DNA from: Bradyrhizobium sp. ARR65
GTDB lineage: Bacteria > Pseudomonadota > Alphaproteobacteria > Rhizobiales > Xanthobacteraceae
Reading direction: 5' to 3'
Length of the DNA: 64,000 nt
Assembly: GCF_000472385.1 (NCBI RefSeq)
Contig: NZ_AWZU01000012.1
Span: forward strand, 119,006 to 183,005
Shown here: positions 25,701 to 33,108 of the stretch, piece by piece
Layout: every line of letters begins with the position of its first letter
Position numbering within the stretch: position 1 is the stretch's first letter
The notes under the pieces: model-generated
Databases searched by the model: none
What the model was told of the DNA's origin: nothing
The model's input: the letters and a program-made list of their open reading frames with translations, nothing else
Program-made: the position numbers and the translations under genes

Positions 25701-26240
25701 GTGGTCGCCGACTATCAGACCATCCGCCTGTCGCTGAAGGGCCATCCGATGCAGTTCCTGCGTGCAATGTTTTCGCGCGAAAACGTCATCGTCTGCAAAG
25801 TGGTGTCGCATGCCAATGACAGGCAATATGTCCGCTGCGCCGGCGTCGTGCTGGTGCGGCAGCGTCCGGGCAGCGCCAAGGGCGTCGTTTTCATGACGCT
25901 GGAGGACGAAACCGGCATCGCCAATATCGTGGTCTGGCCCAAGGTGATGGAACGTTTCCGGAAAGAAGTGATGGGCGCCCGCCTGGTGCTGGTCGAGGGA
26001 CGAATCCAGAGCAGCCCGGAAAAGGTCGTGCATCTCGTCGCCGAGCGCCTGATCGACCGCTCAGCCGATCTGATTGGTCTCGCCAACGATGCGCTCATCC
26101 ACAAGCCGCCGGTGCCGGCCGGCCCCGCGCTGATCGAGCCCCTCAACGACGACCGGCGCGACCACCCGGAGACGCCTGCGCAAAAACTCCGCCACCCCCG
26201 CAATGTCCGCATCCTGCCGGCCTCGCGGGATTTTCATTGA
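22743..26240 (+). CDS. dnaE2: error-prone DNA polymerase DnaE2
   Basis: 1165 aa, slightly longer than usual. PHP domain at 1-200 (ADHNTLAGIVRAY), then the C-family polymerase core with catalytic aspartates in PDIDVDFEHSRREE, the QHVGGYVLT segment, and the fingers region including GVFQVESRAQMNMLPRLRPR. The HhH domain follows (RARRPFTSLEDFARDTGLPKRAL), then an OB domain (FMTLEDETGIANIVVW). It replaces the replicative polymerase at lesions during SOS. A 38-residue segment at about 852-889 is the translation of a palindromic repeat (separate entry), placed in the linker before the HhH domain and without breaking the frame. Confidence 0.95.
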   Translation: MKTQPYAEIGATTNFSFLRGASHPQEYMHMAGEYGLTAIGIADHNTLAGIVRAYSELENPELKHKPKFLVGARIVFMDATPDILVYPRDRAAYGRLCQLLTRGKRGEDVEKGECHLRMDDLLDFAEGQLLVLTLPHRFEATAALKLLNRLKETRAEGVWLAASLLYRGDDRRRLARLSRLSQTAQVPLLATNEVLYHHPARRPLQDVLTCVREKTTIEAIGRRLEANAERHLKPGEEMARLFRDYPQAIEETIRFAWRIEFSLDQLKYQYPDEPVPPGKTAQQHLEDLTWAGAAARFPGGINDALRATLRKELDLIAELNYAHYFLTVHDIVHYARSQGILCQGRGSAANSAVCYVLGVTSVDPTKIDLLFERFISKERLEPPDIDVDFEHSRREEVMQYVYRRYGRHRAAVIATVIHYRPRSAIRDVGKALGLTEDVTSLLADTVWGSWGDGLSEGQVRQAGLQPDNPMIERAVKLAAELIDFPRHLSQHVGGYVLTQDRLDTYVPIGNAAMEGRTFIEWDKDDVDALHMMKVDVLALGMLTCIRKCFHLIEQHKGEHYELATIPREDARVYDMLCKGESLGVFQVESRAQMNMLPRLRPREFYDLVIEVAIVRPGPIQGDMVHPYLRRRNGQEKVSYPSPAPDRGPADELYRVLHKTLGVPLFQEQAMRIAIEAAKFSAEEANGLRRSMATFRNLGTIGKYESKLIGNMVARGYSEEFAKSCFDQIKGFGSYGFPESHAASFAQLVYVSSWLKRFHPDAFCCGLLNSQPMGFYAPAQIVGDARKNGVEVREVDVSYSFAQNTLEESDGQYCAVRLGFRQIDGFHWIDPDERRLKEIRSSLRDGAMEIFSPSFRDDAIGSPPSFRGSRSENPEPRDSGFDAVASSRNDEEEEADDWADRIVKARARRPFTSLEDFARDTGLPKRALILLADADAFRSLGLDRRAALWAVRRLPDDVPLPLFESAAAREQPDERTEALPLMPLPEQVVADYQTIRLSLKGHPMQFLRAMFSRENVIVCKVVSHANDRQYVRCAGVVLVRQRPGSAKGVVFMTLEDETGIANIVVWPKVMERFRKEVMGARLVLVEGRIQSSPEKVVHLVAERLIDRSADLIGLANDALIHKPPVPAGPALIEPLNDDRRDHPETPAQKLRHPRNVRILPASRDFH
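25297..25410 (+). repeat. in-frame palindromic element within dnaE2 (copy B)
   Basis: Perfect 21-bp terminal inverted repeats at 25297-25317 and 25390-25410 (CGTCATTCCGGGACGATGCG and its complement), with inner arms around GAACCCGGAA and TTCCGGGTTC. Total length 114 bp, exactly 38 codons, with no stop in the dnaE2 frame. The encoded peptide (begins PSFRDDAIGS, ends AVASSRND) is hydrophilic and low complexity. The same family is intergenic at 19434, 26249 and 30552. The arrangement resembles the protein-coding palindromic elements described in Rickettsia. Confidence 0.9.
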
Positions 26241-26248
26241 AGTACCCC

Positions 26249-26347
26249 CGTCATTCCGGGGCGGTCCGAAAGGACCGAACCCGGAATCTCGAGATTCTCA
26301 GATGTGCAATTGCACATCAGAGTTCGCCTCGGCGCCCAGGAATGACG
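26249..26347. repeat. palindromic dispersed repeat (copy C, with core palindrome)
   Basis: Starts CGTCATTCCGGGGCGG and ends GGAATGACG. Inside, GATGTGCAATTGCACATC is a perfect 18-bp palindrome flanked by CTCA and AGAG. The same core occurs in copy D at 30552-30658 in the opposite orientation. It begins 9 bp after the dnaE2 stop. Confidence 0.85.
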
Positions 26348-26393
26348 CCGGGTGTTGCTCCGAGGTTGACTCTCTCGCGTCCCGGAATACTGG

Positions 26394-26415
26394 ATCATCC
26401 GCCTTCGCGGATGAT
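26394..26415. repeat. short hairpin ATCATCCGC-cttc-GCGGATGAT
   Basis: Perfect 9-bp stem with a CTTC loop, preceded by CCCGGAATACTGG, in the gap between dnaE2 and the CoA-transferase gene. It looks like a separate short palindromic repeat, and could also work as a dnaE2 transcript end, although no T-run follows. Confidence 0.5.
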
Positions 26416-26441
26416 GACAGAAGTGGCTTGAGGCTCCCAAC

Positions 26442-27839
26442 ATGCAAACACCCTACGAAATCCTCTCCGACCTCTGGCGGCTCGCGGGCGGCGAGCCGGA
26501 TGCGCTCGCCGCGGTCACGCTCACCGGCGAAGAGCCGCAACTGGCGTCGTCGTTTCGGGTGGCCGCCGCAGCGCAAGCGAGCATTGCGGCGAGCGGCCTT
26601 GCCGCGGCTCGGATCTGGCAGATGCGCAACGGACAAGCGCAGGACGTCGCCGTCGACATGCGCCACGCCGTGGTCGAATGTCGCTCCGAGCGCTATTTGC
26701 GTGTCGACGACAAGACACCACCGCCAGCCTGGGACCCGACCGCCGGCATCTACAAGACGGGCGACGGCCGCTTCGTCCGGCTGCACACCAATTTTCCGCA
26801 TCATCGCGCGGCCGTCTGCAAAGTCCTGAACTGCGCCGAAGAGCGCGAGGCGATCCAGGCCGCGCTCAAGCAATGGGAGGGCGAAGCGTTCGAGACCGCC
26901 GCCTATGCCGGTGGCGCCGTGGTGGCGATGATGCGGTCGCACGACGAATGGTCGGCTCATCCGCAAGGAAGGGCGCTGGCGGAACTGCCGTTATTCACGA
27001 TCGAGAAAATCGGCGAGGCTCAGCCAAAGCCGTGGCCGGCGGGCGACCGGCCGCTGGCAGGCGTTCGCGTGCTCGACCTGTCGCGTGTCATTGCAGGACC
27101 CGTTGCAGGCCGAACGCTCGCCGCGCATGGCGCCGACGTGATGCTGATCTCCGGGCCCGACCTGCCGACGATTCCCTGGCTCGTGATCGATACCGGCCGC
27201 GGCAAGCTGACGAGCTTTGTCGAGCTGAAGCGCGAGGAGGGGCGGGCGACCTTGCGCCGGCTTCTCGCGCAGGCCGATATTTTCTCGCAAGGCTATCGCC
27301 CGCGCTCCATCGCCTCGCTCGGCTTCTCGCCGGAGGAGGCGGCGCATATCAGCCCCGGCGTCGTCTATGTCTCGCTCTCGGCCTATGGCCATGCCGGCCC
27401 GTGGTCGGAGCGTCGCGGCTTCGACTCGCTGGTGCAGACGGCGACCGGCTTCAATCACGCCGAAGGGCAGGCGGCCGGCGTCGATGGCCCGAAGGAATTG
27501 CCGGCACAGATGCTCGACCATGCCACCGGCTATCTGATGGCGTTCGGCGCCATGGTGGCCAAAGCGCGCCAGGCGCGCGAAGGCGGTAGCTGGCTGGTCC
27601 GCGTCTCGCTGGCGCAGACCGGGCGCTGGTTGTGGAATTTGGGGCGTCTTGCGGAGGGGCTGAAGACCGAGGATTTGAAGGCCGAGGCGATCAAGCCGCT
27701 GCTCGAAGAGCTGCCGTCCGGCTTCGGTCGGCTCAGCTCGGTCAGCCACGCGGCAAAGCTCGCAAAGAGCCCGGCGTTCTGGGCGCGCTCGGCGATGCCG
27801 CTCGGCAGCCATCAGCCGGAGTGGCCCGCGCGGGACTGA
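26442..27839 (+). CDS. family III CoA-transferase (CaiB/BaiF)
   Basis: 465 aa. The N-terminal 195 residues form a partial, variant half (including the HLHTNFPHHR-like RLHTNFPHHRAAVCKVL segment), and the CaiB core begins at about 197 with PLAGVRVLDLSRVIAGPVAGRTLAAHGADVMLI. Further family motifs are GKLTSFVELKREEG, ADIFSQGYRPRSIASLGFS, YVSLSAYGHAGPWSERRGFD and QMLDHATGYLMAFGA. Such enzymes move CoA between carboxylic acids, often in carnitine, oxalate, bile-acid or aromatic acid metabolism. Donor and acceptor are unknown. Flanked by acyl-CoA genes further on. Confidence 0.88.
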   Translation: MQTPYEILSDLWRLAGGEPDALAAVTLTGEEPQLASSFRVAAAAQASIAASGLAAARIWQMRNGQAQDVAVDMRHAVVECRSERYLRVDDKTPPPAWDPTAGIYKTGDGRFVRLHTNFPHHRAAVCKVLNCAEEREAIQAALKQWEGEAFETAAYAGGAVVAMMRSHDEWSAHPQGRALAELPLFTIEKIGEAQPKPWPAGDRPLAGVRVLDLSRVIAGPVAGRTLAAHGADVMLISGPDLPTIPWLVIDTGRGKLTSFVELKREEGRATLRRLLAQADIFSQGYRPRSIASLGFSPEEAAHISPGVVYVSLSAYGHAGPWSERRGFDSLVQTATGFNHAEGQAAGVDGPKELPAQMLDHATGYLMAFGAMVAKARQAREGGSWLVRVSLAQTGRWLWNLGRLAEGLKTEDLKAEAIKPLLEELPSGFGRLSSVSHAAKLAKSPAFWARSAMPLGSHQPEWPARD

Positions 27840-27938
27840 GGTCCTGCGCCAGCCGCTTCTTGCGGCGAATTGCGCAAGCTGTGCAACCAGTTATACGCCT
27901 ATCTTGAAGATGCGGTTGCGCTAAAGCGCAACATGACT

Positions 27939-28565
27939 TCAACTGCTTCGCACAGCCCGTAAAACCGCGCCGGGCGGTCGATCAGCCTTTCGCCGCGATG
28001 CGGCCTCGACCAGCGTGCCCGCGAGATCGCCGGCCGCTTTGACGTAGGCGGCATCATGATGGATCAGCATGACGGTGGCCGCGCCGTCAAGCAGCAGCAT
28101 GATTTCGCGCGCCAGTTCGACCCGGTCGTCGATGCCGTGCTCGGCGAAGATGCCGCCGAGCCATTGTTCGAATCGCTTCTTGTGCGCGGCGCCGGCCTTG
28201 ACGGCGGGATGGCCGGGCGCATTGGCAAGCTCGGCGACGGTGCGCAGGAAACCGCAGCCGCGCCAGCGCGGGTGGCTCGCCGCTTCGCCGAATTTCGCAA
28301 ATAAGCCACGCACCTTGTCGGCCAGTGATCCCTGCGTCTCGGCGAACCACCGCGCATAGAGATCGAGCGTCGGCTGGTCACGCGATTGCAGATAGGCGGC
28401 AATCAGTTCGTCCTTGCCGCGGAAGTGATAGTAGAGCGTCTTCTTGGTCACGCCGGCCTTCTCGGCGACGGCATCGACGCTCACGGCACGGATCCCCTCG
28501 TCATAGAACAGGCGCGTGGCGGCCGTGATGATGCGGATGCGGGTGGAATCGGCTGATCTCGGCAT
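27939..28565 (-). CDS. TetR family transcriptional regulator
   Basis: 208 aa. N-terminal helix-turn-helix: TRIRIITAATRLFYDEGIRAVSVDAVAEKAGVTKKTLYYHFRGKDEL spans residues 8-54, the standard TetR signature. The ligand domain includes HPRWRGCGFLRTVAELA and resembles TetR_C regulators of the YcdC/AcrR sort. It is divergent from the enoyl-CoA hydratase gene (28657) with a 91-bp gap holding a candidate operator, so it probably controls that gene and itself. Confidence 0.9.
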   Translation of the reverse strand: MPRSADSTRIRIITAATRLFYDEGIRAVSVDAVAEKAGVTKKTLYYHFRGKDELIAAYLQSRDQPTLDLYARWFAETQGSLADKVRGLFAKFGEAASHPRWRGCGFLRTVAELANAPGHPAVKAGAAHKKRFEQWLGGIFAEHGIDDRVELAREIMLLLDGAATVMLIHHDAAYVKAAGDLAGTLVEAASRRKADRPPGAVLRAVRSS

Positions 28566-28574
28566 GGCGACAAA

Positions 28575-28598
28575 GTATACCGCCTAGTGAGTGTACAC
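28575..28598. promoter_or_regulatory. candidate TetR operator
   Basis: GTATAC (28575-28580) and GTGTACAC (28591-28598) form an imperfect dyad across a 10-bp spacer, and GTGTACAC is itself a perfect 8-bp palindrome. It lies 10-33 bp from the tetR start and 59-82 bp before the hydratase start. Confidence 0.4.
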
Positions 28599-28656
28599 AA
28601 TCGGCCGCGGCGACCTAGGCTGTCGTCGTCCACGTTCTGCAATGAGAGGTCAATGC

Positions 28657-29448
28657 ATGTGCGATTTGGTGCTCCACGAGAGGCAGGGAGCCGTGGCGGT
28701 GCTCACGCTTAACCGGCCCGAGAAGCTCAATGCCCTCAACTATGCCCTGGTTGACCGGGTCATGCAGCTTCTCGACGAGATCGAGGATGATCCTGCGGCG
28801 CGCGCGGTGATCATCACCGGCGCGGGCCATCGCGCGTTTTCGGCAGGCGCAGACATTGCCGAGTTCTCCGGCAGCATCAATGACGGGCCCGATGCGGCGG
28901 TGAAAGCCTTCGTGCGCCGCGGCCAGGCGATGACCGCGCGCATGGAGGCCTTCCCCAAGCCGATCATCGCCGCGGTCAACGGCCTTGCCTTCGGTGGCGG
29001 CTGCGAGATCATCGAAGCGGTGCACCTCGCGGTCGCGAGCGAGCAGGCGAGCTTTGCCAAACCAGAGATCAACATCGGCATTCCCCCGACATTCGGCGGC
29101 ACGCAGCGGCTGCCGCGGCTCGCCGGGAGGAAGCGTGCGCTGGAATATCTGCTCACGGGAGACAGCTTCTCGGTGCAGCGCGCCTACGAGATGGGGTTGA
29201 TCAACCGCATCGTTCCGCACGGACGCGTGCTTTCCGAAGCGCTCGCATTGGCCGACCGCATCTTAAGGCATTCCCCTCTGACAGCGGCGCGCATCATCGC
29301 GGCCGTGTCGCGCGGCCTGAACGCCTCGATCGCTGAAGGCCTGGCGATCGAGAGCGAGCAGTTCGCGCGCATGGTGCCGACCCATGATCTCAGCGAGGCG
29401 CTCGACGCCTGGCTGAACCGCCGCAGGCCGGCCTACCAGGGACGGTAG
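28657..29448 (+). CDS. enoyl-CoA hydratase/isomerase (crotonase family)
   Basis: 263 aa from the ATG at 28657, with GAGAGGT 7 nt upstream; an ATG at 28642 would overlap that ribosome site. Crotonase fold: LTLNRPEKLNALNYALVD, oxyanion-hole segment AFSAGADIAEFS, the second oxyanion loop NGLAFGGGCEIIEAVHLAVAS with a Glu at one catalytic position, and KPEINIGIPPTFGGTQRLPRLAG carrying the second Glu. Both acids suggest true hydratase activity on 2-enoyl-CoA esters. Divergent from the TetR gene that probably controls it. Confidence 0.9.
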   Translation: MCDLVLHERQGAVAVLTLNRPEKLNALNYALVDRVMQLLDEIEDDPAARAVIITGAGHRAFSAGADIAEFSGSINDGPDAAVKAFVRRGQAMTARMEAFPKPIIAAVNGLAFGGGCEIIEAVHLAVASEQASFAKPEINIGIPPTFGGTQRLPRLAGRKRALEYLLTGDSFSVQRAYEMGLINRIVPHGRVLSEALALADRILRHSPLTAARIIAAVSRGLNASIAEGLAIESEQFARMVPTHDLSEALDAWLNRRRPAYQGR

Positions 29449-29525
29449 CGTCCGGCCGCCCGGCACACATCTCAAACCGTCGGGGCCAATCGAGCAGCTC
29501 GTTTCAAGTTAATGCAATCACGCTG

Positions 29526-30491
29526 CTAGAACCCGTAAAGCCGCGCTGGATTGTCGACCAGGATCTTCTTGCGGATCGCCGCATCCGGTGCCCAGACCGG
29601 AAGCTGGTTCAGCAGCCTGCCGTCATCAATCTGGAACAGCGGCGTCACGTCGGTGACCTTGTGTCCGGGCGGGGTCACCGAATCCGGGTGCGGCCAGTCG
29701 GTGCCCCAGACGATGCGGTCCGGATTGGCTGATATCAGCGCCTTCGCGAGCGGCACCACGTCGGGATAGTCAGGCGCGAGCTTGGAGGCCCGGTAGGCGC
29801 CGGAGATCTTCACATAGGCCTTGCCGCTCTTGACCAGGTCCACCAGGTCGGAAAAGCCCGGCTGGTCGACGCCAAGTTCGGCCTGCGCGCCGCCGAAATG
29901 GTCGAACACGGCGGGCACCGGAGAAGAGGTGACGAGGTCCTTGATCGCCGTGATCATCGGAAGCGTCGTGTAAAGCTGCACATGCCAGCCGCGCGCCTTC
30001 ATGCGATCGACGGCGGCCTGGAAGCGGCTGCGCCCGACATTGGGATCGTTAATGCCGCCGGTCGCGAGATTGAGGCGAATGCCGCGAAAGCCGGCCTGCT
30101 GGAGCGCGTCCAGATCGTTCTCGGAGGTCTTGTCGTCGATCACGGCAACGCCGCGGGCGGTCGGTCCGCGCGCCTTGATGCCGAACAGGGTGGCGGAATT
30201 GTCCGGCCCGTAGACGCTGGGCGTGACGATCACCACCCGCTCGATGTGCAGTGCCTTGTGCAGCGCGCTCATTTCCTCTGGGCTTGCGGGTTCGGGCGTA
30301 TAGACGCGGCCCGGATAAAACGGGAATTTTGCCGGGTCCGCGTGGATGTGGGTGTGGCAATCGCAGGCGCCGGCGGGCACGTCGAAATTCACTGATGTGG
30401 ACGGCTGCGAGGCTTTGGCGCGGGCTGATTGATTTTGCATGGTGACTCCGGCGGCAATCGAGGCAAGCAGGATGGTTCGTCTGGTGAGCAT
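29526..30491 (-). CDS. exported amidohydrolase-2 family metal hydrolase
   Basis: 321 aa from the ATG at 30491 with GAGAGGAAAC upstream; the longer open frame reads into a palindromic repeat and is rejected. N-terminal TRRTILLASIAAG is a Tat-like or Sec signal. The TIM-barrel metal site begins CDCHTHIHADPAKF (HxH), continues with HFGG, and ends GTDWPHPD with the conserved Asp. Members include 2-pyrone-4,6-dicarboxylate and aminocarboxymuconate-type hydrolases or decarboxylases. The FYPGRVYTPE segment suits the PDC-hydrolase branch; the substrate is uncertain. Confidence 0.85.
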   Translation of the reverse strand: MLTRRTILLASIAAGVTMQNQSARAKASQPSTSVNFDVPAGACDCHTHIHADPAKFPFYPGRVYTPEPASPEEMSALHKALHIERVVIVTPSVYGPDNSATLFGIKARGPTARGVAVIDDKTSENDLDALQQAGFRGIRLNLATGGINDPNVGRSRFQAAVDRMKARGWHVQLYTTLPMITAIKDLVTSSPVPAVFDHFGGAQAELGVDQPGFSDLVDLVKSGKAYVKISGAYRASKLAPDYPDVVPLAKALISANPDRIVWGTDWPHPDSVTPPGHKVTDVTPLFQIDDGRLLNQLPVWAPDAAIRKKILVDNPARLYGF

Positions 30492-30551
30492 GGTTGTTTC
30501 CTCTCTTGGGCGCACGTGAATGTTGTTTGTTGATCGCGCGCTATAGTTGAG

Positions 30552-30658
30552 TCCGCCATTTCCGGGGCGCCTCGAAGGGGCGAACTCTGATGTGCAATTG
30601 CACATCTGAGAATCTCGAGATTCCGGGTTCGGTGCCAACGCATCACCCCGGAATGACG
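30552..30658. repeat. palindromic dispersed repeat (copy D, with core palindrome)
   Basis: Begins GTCCGCCATTTCCGGGG and ends CCCCGGAATGACG. It carries the core palindrome TGATGTGCAATTGCACATC and the arm GAATCTCGAGATTCCGGGTTC, in the reverse order to copy C. It lies upstream of the amidohydrolase gene and gives its open frame a false N-terminal extension. Confidence 0.85.
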
Positions 30659-30713
30659 GTGGCCTGGGATCCTCCGTCGTTCCTCCTCCTTGCACAAGGG
30701 CGCTTCGCGCCGT

Positions 30714-31262
30714 TCAGCCATTCAGTGCGCGCCGAACTTCGGCGACCAGCTCTGCGATCGGCCGCGATCCGTCCAGCCGTAACACCGGGCAGGGCAATTT
30801 GGCGAGCCAGGCTTCCTGCCGCGCCAAGCTGCGGCCCTCGCGTGTGCCGTCTTCATAGTGCGACGCCCATTCGATGAAAGCGGCGGTCTCTTCGCAGCGC
30901 CAGCCGCCGGGTCCGACCGCGTCTTCGCCGAAATGCGTGGCTTCGCGTGCGCGCAGGCGCCGCATGCGCAATTCGCGCGGTGTCCTGAGAAAGACGACGA
31001 GATCGAAGCTTGGGATGAGTTCGTCGCCCCAGCGGCCGAGGCCGCCACTCAAAACCCAGTCCGCCCGCGGCAGAAACATCTCCCGCATCAACCGCAGGCG
31101 TTCGCCGACCTCGCGCTGCTCCCGATAGGGCGGCGTGGTCGGCTTCCAGAAATAGTCGTCGGTGTCGTGATGCGGCAGCGCCAGTGCGTCCGCGAGCGCG
31201 CGCCCTAGCGTGGTGGCGCCCGACCCCGATGCGCCCGTGACGTGAATGCGGCGGCTTCTCAT
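30714..31262 (-). CDS. adenylate kinase-like P-loop NTPase
   Basis: 182 aa from the ATG at 31262. Walker A is GASGSGATT (10-18) after the strand RRIHVTG. A DTDDYFW segment sits at the acceptor site, LSGGLGRWGDE follows, then DLVVFLRTPRELRMRRLRARE as the lid/arginine region. This is the pattern of FlaR/adenylate-kinase-like small-molecule kinases of uncharacterised substrate. Probable transfer of a phosphate from ATP to a small molecule. It stands between two repeats and is not clearly in an operon. Confidence 0.75.
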   Translation of the reverse strand: MRSRRIHVTGASGSGATTLGRALADALALPHHDTDDYFWKPTTPPYREQREVGERLRLMREMFLPRADWVLSGGLGRWGDELIPSFDLVVFLRTPRELRMRRLRAREATHFGEDAVGPGGWRCEETAAFIEWASHYEDGTREGRSLARQEAWLAKLPCPVLRLDGSRPIAELVAEVRRALNG

Positions 31263-31315
31263 GGAGGCTTTCTCTGTCTCCGGAAAAGGATAAGGCTGTA
31301 GCCCCAAGCACAACC

Positions 31316-31436
31316 GTCATGGCCGGGCTTGTCCCGGCCATCCACGTCTTGCCGGCTGCCAAGAACCTGGGCGCCGGGCCTTCGCCTCGCCAAAGGGGCC
31401 TCGGCCCGCCGGCGCGACAAGGTCGGGCATGACCAT
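31316..31436. repeat. dispersed repeat, GTCATGGCCGGGCTTGTCCCGGCCATCC family (copy 1)
   Basis: Left part CCGTCATGGCCGGGCTTGTC continues into CCGGCCATCCACGTCTTG and is nearly perfect; the right part (GACAAGGTCGGGCATGACC) is a decayed complement. A second copy is nested inside another repeat at 59542-59630. Intergenic between the kinase and the crotonase gene. Confidence 0.75.
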
Positions 31437-31465
31437 GGCGTGGATCGTGCCAGCGTCGCAGAAAA

Positions 31466-32245
31466 CTACCTGTTCTTGTTCACCGGCTTGCGCTTTTCGA
31501 TGAAGGCGGCCATGCCTTCGGCGCGGTCTTCCAGCGCAAAGGTCGCGTGGAACAGGTTGCGCTCGACATTGAGGCCTTCCGAGAGCGGCGTCTCGAAGGC
31601 GCGGTTGACGGCCTCTTTGGCCATTATCGCCGCGGGCCGCGACATCGCGGCGATCTTCTCCGCGGCAGCGAGCGCCTCGTCCATCAATTTGTCCGCGGGC
31701 ACGATGCGGCTGACAAGGCCGCTGCGCTCGGCCTCCTCGGCGTCCATCATCCGTCCGGTGAGGCAGAGATCCATTGCCTTGGCCTTGCCGACCGCGCGCG
31801 TCAGCCGCTGCGTGCCGCCGATCCCGGGAATGGTGCCGAGGGTGATCTCGGGCTGACCGAATTTGGCCGTATCGGCGGCGATGATGATGTCGCACATCAT
31901 CGCAAGCTCGCAACCGCCGCCCAGCGCATAACCGGCCACCGCCGCAATGGTCGGTTTGCGGCACTTCGCGACGCGGTCGCCGCCGATTGCGGCAAAGTCG
32001 CTGGAGAACATGTCGATGAAGCCTTTCGGCTGCATCTCCTTGATATCGGCGCCGGCGGCAAAGGCCTTGTCGCTGCCGGTCACGATGATGCAGCCGATAT
32101 TCTCATCGGCCTCGAGATCGTCGATCGCCGCGGCGATCTCGCGAAACACGCCGAAGGACAGGGCGTTGAGCATTTTCGGCCGGTTGAGCTTGAGGATGCC
32201 AACCGCGCCCTTGCTTTCGACAATGATGTGCTCGAACGTGCTCAT
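31466..32245 (-). CDS. enoyl-CoA hydratase (short-chain, EchA/crotonase type)
   Basis: 259 aa, very close to canonical short-chain crotonase. [20 protein letters not shown] at 18-37, oxyanion segment [35 protein letters not shown] with the first catalytic Glu, and [29 protein letters not shown] with the second. The C-terminus [13 protein letters not shown] is typical. Beta-oxidation step: hydration of trans-2-enoyl-CoA to 3-hydroxyacyl-CoA. Transcribed alone here, with no thiolase or dehydrogenase next to it. Confidence 0.93.
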   Translation of the reverse strand: MSTFEHIIVESKGAVGILKLNRPKMLNALSFGVFREIAAAIDDLEADENIGCIIVTGSDKAFAAGADIKEMQPKGFIDMFSSDFAAIGGDRVAKCRKPTIAAVAGYALGGGCELAMMCDIIIAADTAKFGQPEITLGTIPGIGGTQRLTRAVGKAKAMDLCLTGRMMDAEEAERSGLVSRIVPADKLMDEALAAAEKIAAMSRPAAIMAKEAVNRAFETPLSEGLNVERNLFHATFALEDRAEGMAAFIEKRKPVNKNR

Positions 32246-32370
32246 GGTTCACCCGCGAAGTTGATGTGTTGCGGGCGAATGTGCCTGCTGCGCGGGTGCG
32301 CTTCAAGTGCAACGATCGTCGCGCAATCCGGGTGGCGGGGAGCACCCGGTGCGGATTGCAACTGCCGGAG

Positions 32371-32805
32371 TTACGCCATGAACATGCGCGCGGCGGAGGC
32401 GACGGTCAGCAGCGCGCCGAAGCCGATGAAGATCTTGCCGATCAGGGAGGTCTCGTCCCAAACCGAATGCTCGCCGCTGGCGGCCGCGACGGAAGCGGAG
32501 CGGGCGGCGGGCGCGTCGGTGGAGGCGGCAGGCGTACTTGGCTGGGCGGTCGGCACGGGAGGAGCGCTCGTCTGGGCCGCCGCATTGTTTTGCAGCGTGC
32601 GGTCGACATCGTTGAGCTGATCGGGAGCAACCACCTGGTTCGGGGTGGCCGGCTGCGTGGAGGTGCTGGGCTGCGCCGCATTTTCGGCCGGCGTCACGAA
32701 CACGGGAGAGTTGAGTTCGTCGCTTGCAGCGGGCGGGACGACCGCAAAACCCATCATCATTCCGAGCGCGAGTATCAACGCCGAATGCGCATTGGCCCTG
32801 CTCAT
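32371..32805 (-). CDS. exported Pro/Ala/Thr-rich protein with C-terminal membrane segment
   Basis: 144 aa from the ATG at 32805, with GGAG 7 nt upstream. An N-terminal signal peptide or anchor (SALILALGMMMGFAVVPPA) is followed by about 75 residues rich in Pro, Ala, Thr and Gln, then IGKIFIGFGALLTVASAARMFMA as a C-terminal membrane helix. No domain recognised. Low-complexity linkers of this kind usually span part of the periplasm. Confidence 0.65.
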   Translation of the reverse strand: MSRANAHSALILALGMMMGFAVVPPAASDELNSPVFVTPAENAAQPSTSTQPATPNQVVAPDQLNDVDRTLQNNAAAQTSAPPVPTAQPSTPAASTDAPAARSASVAAASGEHSVWDETSLIGKIFIGFGALLTVASAARMFMA

Positions 32806-32859
32806 TGGCAATCTCCACTTTTCCAGTCCCCAGAACGTGAACAGAGAAGACCCCCAGGC

Positions 32860-33003
32860 ATGACAGCAGCGCGGCAGAAAAAGGGAATCTTCGCGCTATA
32901 CCGGGCGAAAGCGGGGCAGCGATTGATGCTCAATTGGCGCGGTGTCTTCACAAGTTGCAGCGACGAACTGACGGCCCGTGCCAGCGGCGAAGATCGGTGT
33001 TAA
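32860..33003 (+). CDS. possible small protein
   Basis: 47 codons from the ATG at 32860: basic N-terminus TAARQKKGIFALYRAKAGQR, then NWRGVFTSCSDEL. No family known and the ribosome site (AGAGAAGA) is distant. The support is positional: a hairpin with T-runs begins 32 bp after its stop. It may equally be the 5' part of a non-coding transcript. Confidence 0.25.
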   Translation: MTAARQKKGIFALYRAKAGQRLMLNWRGVFTSCSDELTARASGEDRC

Positions 33004-33034
33004 TGAGCCGCCAAATCGTCGCCCGGAAATCCCG

Positions 33035-33059
33035 ATCACGGCTTCGTGATTTTAATTTT
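33035..33059 (+). terminator. candidate terminator hairpin
   Basis: ATCACG (33035-33040), GCTT loop, CGTGAT (33045-33050), then TTTTAATTTT. The stem is short, but the T-rich tail is clear. It precedes the ECF promoter, so it would insulate that operon from upstream transcription. Confidence 0.5.
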
Positions 33060-33064
33060 CCGGC

Positions 33065-33090
33065 GTAACAAATTGATAGATCGGCCGAAT
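33065..33090 (+). promoter_or_regulatory. candidate ECF sigma autoregulatory promoter
   Basis: GTAAC (33065-33069), 16-bp spacer, CGAAT (33086-33090), ending 18 bp before the sigma-factor GTG. The elements fit the GTAAC/CGAA type of promoter that I recall for SigF/EcfF-class ECF factors. The predicted leader is only about 12 nt long and just includes the GGAG ribosome site. Confidence 0.55.
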
Positions 33091-33108
33091 TGAACGGTTG
33101 GAGCGTGC

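Noticed and set aside
30492..30695. N-terminal extension of the amidohydrolase frame
   Set aside because: It translates repeat copy D. The ATG at 30491 has a ribosome site and begins a signal peptide.
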